From Planctomycetaceae bacterium (GTDB lineage Bacteria > Planctomycetota > Planctomycetia > Pirellulales > Pirellulaceae), in the NCBI GenBank assembly GCA_005778405.1, contig SXOA01000092.1:1-47207 (forward strand): a stretch of 47,207 nucleotides of DNA, read 5' to 3'. Shown here in pieces: positions 43,131 to 47,207 of the stretch. Position numbers and translations under genes: made by a program. The notes below the pieces were generated by a model. That model worked only from the letters and a program-made list of their open reading frames with translations, did no database searches and had not been told where the DNA came from. Each line of letters starts with the position of its first letter. The first letter of the stretch is position 1.

Positions 43131-44801
43131 ATGACTCAACCGAAGCCCTTCAAAAACCGTCCCTCCACTAACAAAAAGCCATTCCGCCGTGGCGAGACGC
43201 CACGCCCCTGGAAGGGGAGAGGTTCGCAGGAAGGTCGTGATGCGGCCGCTGGTCCGGAAGAACGCTTGCAAAAGGTTCTGGCCGCCATGGGGGTCGGCAG
43301 CCGGCGGGATTGCGAAGAACTTATCAAGGATGGGCGGGTCGAAGTTGATAAGCAAGTCATCACCGTGCTCGGGACCAAGGTCGATCCGTTCAAGCACGAG
43401 CTTCGCGTCGATGGCGAAGTCTTGAAGCGTCCCGAGCGGATGTACTTTGCGGTCAACAAGCCGGAAGGGATCGTCACGACGAATTTCGACCCCAGCGGCC
43501 GCGAGCGGGTGATTGACCTCGTTCCCACCGACGCCCGGCTGTTCGCCGTCGGCCGACTCGACCGGAGCAGCGAAGGGTTGATCCTGCTCACCAACGACGG
43601 CGAGTTTGCCAACCGACTGACGCATCCGCGGTATGGCGTCGAGAAGACCTACCTTGTCCGGGTCGCCGGAGAACCGGGGGAGGAGAAGCTCAACAAGCTC
43701 CGCCGGGGCATCCACCTTTCCGACGGTGTCTGCCGTGTGCAACGGATCGTCATCAAGGGGCGGCACAAGCAAAGCACCGACATGATCATGGTCCTCAACG
43801 AGGGCCGCAATCGCGAGATCCGCCGCATCCTCGCCCGCGTCGGCCATAAGGTCCTCAAGCTCCGCCGCGTTGGCATCGGGCATCTCAAGCTGGGCGATCT
43901 GCCGCTGGGTGCTTGGAGAAAACTGTCGCAGGTGGAGATCGACAGCCTGATGCACGAATCAAGAAAGCGGCCGGCACCTCGAGGCAGAAGCCCAGAGTTT
44001 GGGGATCGAGGCCAGGGGGGAGGGTTCCGTGGCGGGGAAATGGCCACGGGTGCCGGCGAGGGAATGCGTCCAGCGAGACCCGCTACGGGAAAGTCCTTGC
44101 CACACCACGGCGTGATGCCGTGGCTGGGAGGCGATGACGACGGTGATTTGGAAGTGGATGACTTTGCCGCCGCGACCGACGAGGAAATGGTAGAAATCTC
44201 GGGCTTCTCCGCGGAGGACGCGGCGGTCGTGCCGGGAGATGTGCTGGATTATGAAGAAGAGGGCGACGAAGGAGCCGCTGAAGAAGATGACGGCGACGAC
44301 GAAATGGGTCTGGAGGATGAGCTCGGAGACGAGGATGGCGACGATTCGGACGAAGTGAATACGGCACGCGCGCCGCATCCCAAATCAGGAAAGAAGTTTG
44401 CGAAGCGCCCCTTCGAAAGCCGCGGCTCTAGCGGCCCGCCGGCTGGAAAGCGTCCTTTTAAGAAGAACCGCTTTGAGAGCCGTGGCCCGCGCCCCTCAGG
44501 AGGCAACGAAGCTGCGGCCGGCTCCGGCAAGCGGCCGCCGCGCAAGTTTGGTCGCAGGGGAGGGAAGGTGAAATTCGCTCCCAAAGCGGCCGGCAAGCCG
44601 GGCACTACCACGGGTGCTCGTTCCGCGGATAGGCCTGGAAAGAAGTTTGCTCCCCGCCCAGAAGGGCAATCCTCGGGCAGAAGTGGCGGCGGCTACGGGG
44701 CAAAATTCGGCGGCGGACCAGGGAAGAAATTCCGCGGCAAGCCGGGGGGCAAATTTGGAGGTAAAAAAGGCTTCAAACCCAAAGGAAAAGGACGGCCGTG
44801 A
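43131..44801 (+). CDS. RsuA/RluB-family rRNA pseudouridine synthase with long low-complexity tail
   Basis: 556 residues. An S4 RNA-binding domain (ERLQKVLAAMGVGSRRDCEE, about 43-100) is followed by the catalytic domain with the nucleophile Asp in VGRLDRSSEGLILLTNDG, plus KTYLVRV and LNEGRNREIRRI. It isomerises uridine in ribosomal RNA. Family members usually end near residue 280. Here about 270 more residues follow: an acidic run (EEEGDEGAAEEDDGDDE) and then Arg/Lys/Gly-rich repeats (GKRPFKK, GGKFGGKKGFKPKGKG). Its stop overlaps the pyrK start (GTGA), so both are translated together. RluB is the closer match, but the exact rRNA site is not determined. Confidence 0.92.
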   Translation: MTQPKPFKNRPSTNKKPFRRGETPRPWKGRGSQEGRDAAAGPEERLQKVLAAMGVGSRRDCEELIKDGRVEVDKQVITVLGTKVDPFKHELRVDGEVLKRPERMYFAVNKPEGIVTTNFDPSGRERVIDLVPTDARLFAVGRLDRSSEGLILLTNDGEFANRLTHPRYGVEKTYLVRVAGEPGEEKLNKLRRGIHLSDGVCRVQRIVIKGRHKQSTDMIMVLNEGRNREIRRILARVGHKVLKLRRVGIGHLKLGDLPLGAWRKLSQVEIDSLMHESRKRPAPRGRSPEFGDRGQGGGFRGGEMATGAGEGMRPARPATGKSLPHHGVMPWLGGDDDGDLEVDDFAAATDEEMVEISGFSAEDAAVVPGDVLDYEEEGDEGAAEEDDGDDEMGLEDELGDEDGDDSDEVNTARAPHPKSGKKFAKRPFESRGSSGPPAGKRPFKKNRFESRGPRPSGGNEAAAGSGKRPPRKFGRRGGKVKFAPKAAGKPGTTTGARSADRPGKKFAPRPEGQSSGRSGGGYGAKFGGGPGKKFRGKPGGKFGGKKGFKPKGKGRP

Positions 44802-45679
44802 CCAGCCCGCTGCATGCCCAATATTACGCGGACTCTGCCGTGCAGCAGACGGTGGAGATTGTGGAAAACGTCCGACTGGCCAGGGAGACGTACCGGGTCC
44901 GTTTCCGCAGCCCCGAAATCGCCAGACGTATTCTTCCCGGCCAGTTCTTGATGCTCCGCCTGGCCGAGTTGAACGACCCACTCATCGGTCGCCCACTCGC
45001 CATGTACGACGTGGTCGGCGAATGTGTTGACGTCGTTTATCTCGTCAAAGGAAAGCTCACCAGCCGCCTGCACCAATTTCGACCCGGCCAGCGGCTCGAC
45101 GTGTGGGGACCGCTGGGCAACGGATTTCTTCCTCACGCGACTGACCATCTGGTGATGGTCGCCGGCGGAATCGGGCAAACCCCGTTTCTCGCCCTCGCCA
45201 AGGAATACCTCGGCCACCAGCAGTTTGGCGCGCCGCCTCGCCAAGGGAGAAGAGCGAAGCGAGTCACCTTCTGCTACGGCGCAAGGACTGCCGAATACCT
45301 GGCGGGAGTAGAAGACTTTCAGCGACTCGGTGTGGAACTAAAAATCGCCACCGACGACGGCTCGCGCGGACATCACGGGTTGGTGACCGACCTGCTGCGC
45401 GAAGTACTGAAGGAGACTCTTCCCCAGTCCCGAGCCCCCAGCCCCCAGCCCCCTCTCCGCATCGTCTGCTGCGGTCCCGAGCTCATGATGGAAGCCGTCG
45501 CTAAAATCGCCGCACAGACGAACGTCCCCTGTGAAGTCTCCCTGGAAACTCCCATGGCCTGCGGTATCGGCATCTGCTTCACCTGCGTCGCCAAGGTTCA
45601 CACCGCGGACGGCCAGTGGGACTACAAACGGACCTGCGTGGAAGGTCCAGTCTTTGATGCAACGGCGATTGAGTGGTGA
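44798..45679 (+). CDS. pyrK: Dihydroorotate dehydrogenase electron-transfer subunit (PyrK-like)
   Basis: 293 residues from GTG 44798. The FAD-binding domain has RPLAMYDV, the NAD-binding domain GGIGQTPFLALA and CCGPELMMEAVA, and the C-terminal iron-sulfur site C-G-I-G-I-C-F-T-C plus a later Cys (KRTCVEGPVF) fits a 2Fe-2S cluster. PyrK passes electrons from dihydroorotate dehydrogenase PyrD to NAD in pyrimidine synthesis. No pyrD is adjacent, so a general ferredoxin-reductase role is the alternative. A Pro/Ser insertion S-R-A-P-S-P-Q-P-P, encoded by a repetitive run near 45424-45450, interrupts the usual sequence between the NAD-domain elements. Confidence 0.9.
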   Translation: MTSPLHAQYYADSAVQQTVEIVENVRLARETYRVRFRSPEIARRILPGQFLMLRLAELNDPLIGRPLAMYDVVGECVDVVYLVKGKLTSRLHQFRPGQRLDVWGPLGNGFLPHATDHLVMVAGGIGQTPFLALAKEYLGHQQFGAPPRQGRRAKRVTFCYGARTAEYLAGVEDFQRLGVELKIATDDGSRGHHGLVTDLLREVLKETLPQSRAPSPQPPLRIVCCGPELMMEAVAKIAAQTNVPCEVSLETPMACGIGICFTCVAKVHTADGQWDYKRTCVEGPVFDATAIEW

Positions 45680-45903
45680 AGTCTCAGGCTGGGAGATCCC
45701 CAGCGATAATTGACATTCTCCGAAGGCGTGGCTAGCCTCTTCGACGCGGACATGGAATCCAGCCAGTCGCTATTCCTCCAGCAGAAGCTGCGAGATACAT
45801 CTCCACCGGCCCGACGGCCCCCATTCCGTGGCCCCATATCTCCAACCTCTGAATGACCACAGTTTTTGAAACGCAGGGCGCAAGTTGCAAGTCGTTCGAC
45901 TGC

Positions 45904-47088
45904 TTACCCATCCGCATTCACCTTGAGCACAACCATCGTCAAGTCATCTTGAGGCACACCGGGGCGGCAAAACTTCTGGACCTCTTGCATCACGGCGGCG
46001 ACGATCTCGGCGGCGGGGCGATCCCGGTGTGCCTGGACAGCTTCCAACAACCGTCTTTTGCCGAAAATGTTGAAGGCGGGATCGTGGGCTTCGACAAACC
46101 CGTCGGTGAAGAGAAGCATGATGTCACCTGCCGCCAGTTCAATCGGGCCACCCGTGGAGAATTCCTCATCTTCCCGGATGCCTAGCGGCAAAGCGGTATT
46201 TTCCAGCGTCTTGATCATGTCATCCGCGTCAAACAAATAGGCCTCGTGTCCGGCGGCGGAATAAGTCAGGGAACGCGTCCGTGGATCGAGACTGGCAAGG
46301 AACAACGTGACGAATTTGCGACTACTCTCCGGATGTTCGTTGAGGGCCTGATTGACGGCGGAAAGTATTTCCCCCAGATCGGAACTCCAGTGGAGTAAGG
46401 CTCGCAAAAGCCGGCGGGTCTCCATGGTGACCAGGGCTGACGCGAAACCGTGTCCGCAGACGTCTCCGATAACGATTCCCAGGGTGTCTCCGGGGATCGA
46501 GACAAAATCGTAGAAATCGCCCCCGGTGGCGGCAGTCGGATGGCAGACACCCGCAATGTCAAATCCAGGAATGGTTGGCGCGTGCCTGGGAAGCAGCCCT
46601 TCCTGAATCCTCCGGGCCGCATTGAACTCATCCTCGAGTCGCTTGGTGCTGGTGATGTCTAGAGCGATGCCGACCGTGCCTACAGTTTGGTGGCCCCCGT
46701 GCCGGAGCGGACTGATCTGCACGCGATATTTCCGGTCCATCCAATCGGCTTGATACGAGACCGACTCGCCCCGCAGGGCGCGGCGGTGATTCTGAATCAC
46801 CTCGGCGTCCTCGTCCTCCGTTTGAAAGTACTGATACAGCGACTGGCCGGCCAATTCGTTCGGCTGCAGGTTCAGCCCCAGCAAGCCGGTTCCCCTGCAG
46901 GAAGTGAACCGCAGTTCGTTGTCGGTCGTCCACAAGATGGCCGGAATTTGCTGCGTCAGAATCTCCAGTTCGGCGTCGTCCTGCACACGAACGTCCTTGG
47001 CCCGCGATCGCTCCAGAGCATAGCGAATGCTGCGCTCGATGTCCGCGCCGCGGAGCTGTCCTTTGACTAAGAAGCTATCCGTGAAGTT
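45904..47088 (-). pseudogene. Receiver-PAS-PP2C (RsbU-type) phosphatase gene truncated by an IS end
   Basis: The minus frame is open from 47088 to 45904. It begins inside a receiver domain (DSFLVKGQLRGADIERSIRYALERSRA, with the conserved Lys), continues through a PAS domain (IPAILWTTDNELRF, about 46700-46960) and ends in a complete PP2C/SpoIIE phosphatase domain (GGDFYDF, GDVCGHG, AAGHEAYL, FTDGFVEA, DDLTMVVLKV). Such proteins dephosphorylate anti-sigma antagonists of STAS type. The first part of the receiver is missing and is replaced by insertion-sequence DNA beyond about 47088. GTG 46986 with AAGGA 7 nt upstream could still give a 360-residue PAS-PP2C protein without signal input. Confidence 0.85.
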
Positions 47089-47207
47089 TCATCGGGAAAA
47101 GTTGGTATCAGGCGGCGGTTTGGTAGTGGAACTGGGCTTGGTGTTGTGGCGGTGCTAGCCGTTTGAGCATGAGGCTGATGGCCGTGACGCGCACCATCGA
47201 CTCGCTG
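47089..47207 (-). mobile_element. End of an insertion sequence running off the window
   Basis: The right edge holds the 3' part of a transposase gene (47108-47206) and about 20 nt of non-coding end sequence. It abuts a receiver-domain gene cut in mid-domain. The element's other end, its inverted repeat partner and the target duplication are outside the window. The junction lies near 47080-47091. Confidence 0.75.
47108..47206 (-). CDS. Transposase C-terminus (partial)
   Basis: 32 residues ending the reading frame: S-E-S-M-V-R-V-T-A-I-S-L-M-L-K-R-L-A-P-P and ten more before TGA. The E-S-M-V/x-A-I-x-L-M-L-K-R-L-A pattern is the terminal helix of DDE transposases of IS5-like families. The family call is tentative, as the catalytic part is not in the window. 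Confidence 0.65.
   Translation of the reverse strand, partial: SESMVRVTAISLMLKRLAPPQHQAQFHYQTAA

Overview
The window reads as chromosomal DNA of a planctomycete, probably Pirellulales-like. That placement is inferred from gene content, not from a marker-gene phylogeny. Supporting features are a fused SecD-SecF with yajC next to it, a PVC-type large heme-binding protein with a C-terminal CxxCH, a CRTAC1/FG-GAP-ASPIC protein, an MJ0042-type zinc-finger Ser/Thr kinase, a small membrane protein starting with an NPYESP motif, long low-complexity tails on housekeeping proteins, and several short dispersed repeats between and inside genes.

Layout. 0.2-6.1 kb: a secreted ceramidase-like protein, a beta-carbonic anhydrase with a small partner gene, a lipoprotein, csrA behind a sigma-54-type promoter, and a large lipase-like lipoprotein. 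6.8-12 kb (minus): yajC, secDF and a LysM protein, i.e. the accessory part of the Sec translocase. 12.2-17.7 kb (plus): sensor kinase, single-domain response regulator, STAS protein, PilB/GspE ATPase and PilC/GspF platform protein, probably one signalling and type IV pilus/type II secretion unit. 18.0-18.4 kb (minus): ssrA (tmRNA) with its terminator. 18.6-22.4 kb (minus): the heme-binding giant and a PhyH-family dioxygenase. 22.6-26.4 kb (plus): a large membrane lipoprotein and an ABC ATPase. 26.4-32.6 kb: mainly minus-strand secreted proteins, including an M14 carboxypeptidase and the CRTAC1 protein, plus two decayed genes. 32.7-38.4 kb: a DUF1805 protein, an EF-hand protein, a Ser/Thr kinase and miaA. 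38.6-42.9 kb (plus): hisE, hisG, panD, an AlkA-like glycosylase, an MFS transporter and a HAD hydrolase. 43.1-45.7 kb: an rsuA/rluB pseudouridine synthase overlapping pyrK. 45.9-47.2 kb (minus): a PAS-PP2C phosphatase whose receiver domain is cut off by the end of an insertion sequence.

The strongest unusual signal is in the CRTAC1 gene at 30070-32553. It is interrupted by one in-frame TGA at 30730-30732. The reading frame continues through an intact ASPIC/UnbV domain, a 6-bp hairpin with a 6-nt loop starts 14 nt after the TGA, and the local peptide would be G-U-S-C. This is a candidate selenoprotein. A nonsense mutation or a sequencing error is the alternative.

The second theme is dispersed repeats that have become part of genes. 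One family, with core GGGTAGGCTTCCAGCCTGCC, occurs as a palindrome that supplies the alkA stop codon, in frame inside the heme-binding protein, and directly upstream of the STAS gene. A second family flanks the pilB start and the hisE stop. Other items are a 29-bp inverted-repeat element, a 9-bp-period hairpin, and a degenerate duplicate of the carboxypeptidase tail. No CRISPR array, tRNA, rRNA or prophage was seen.
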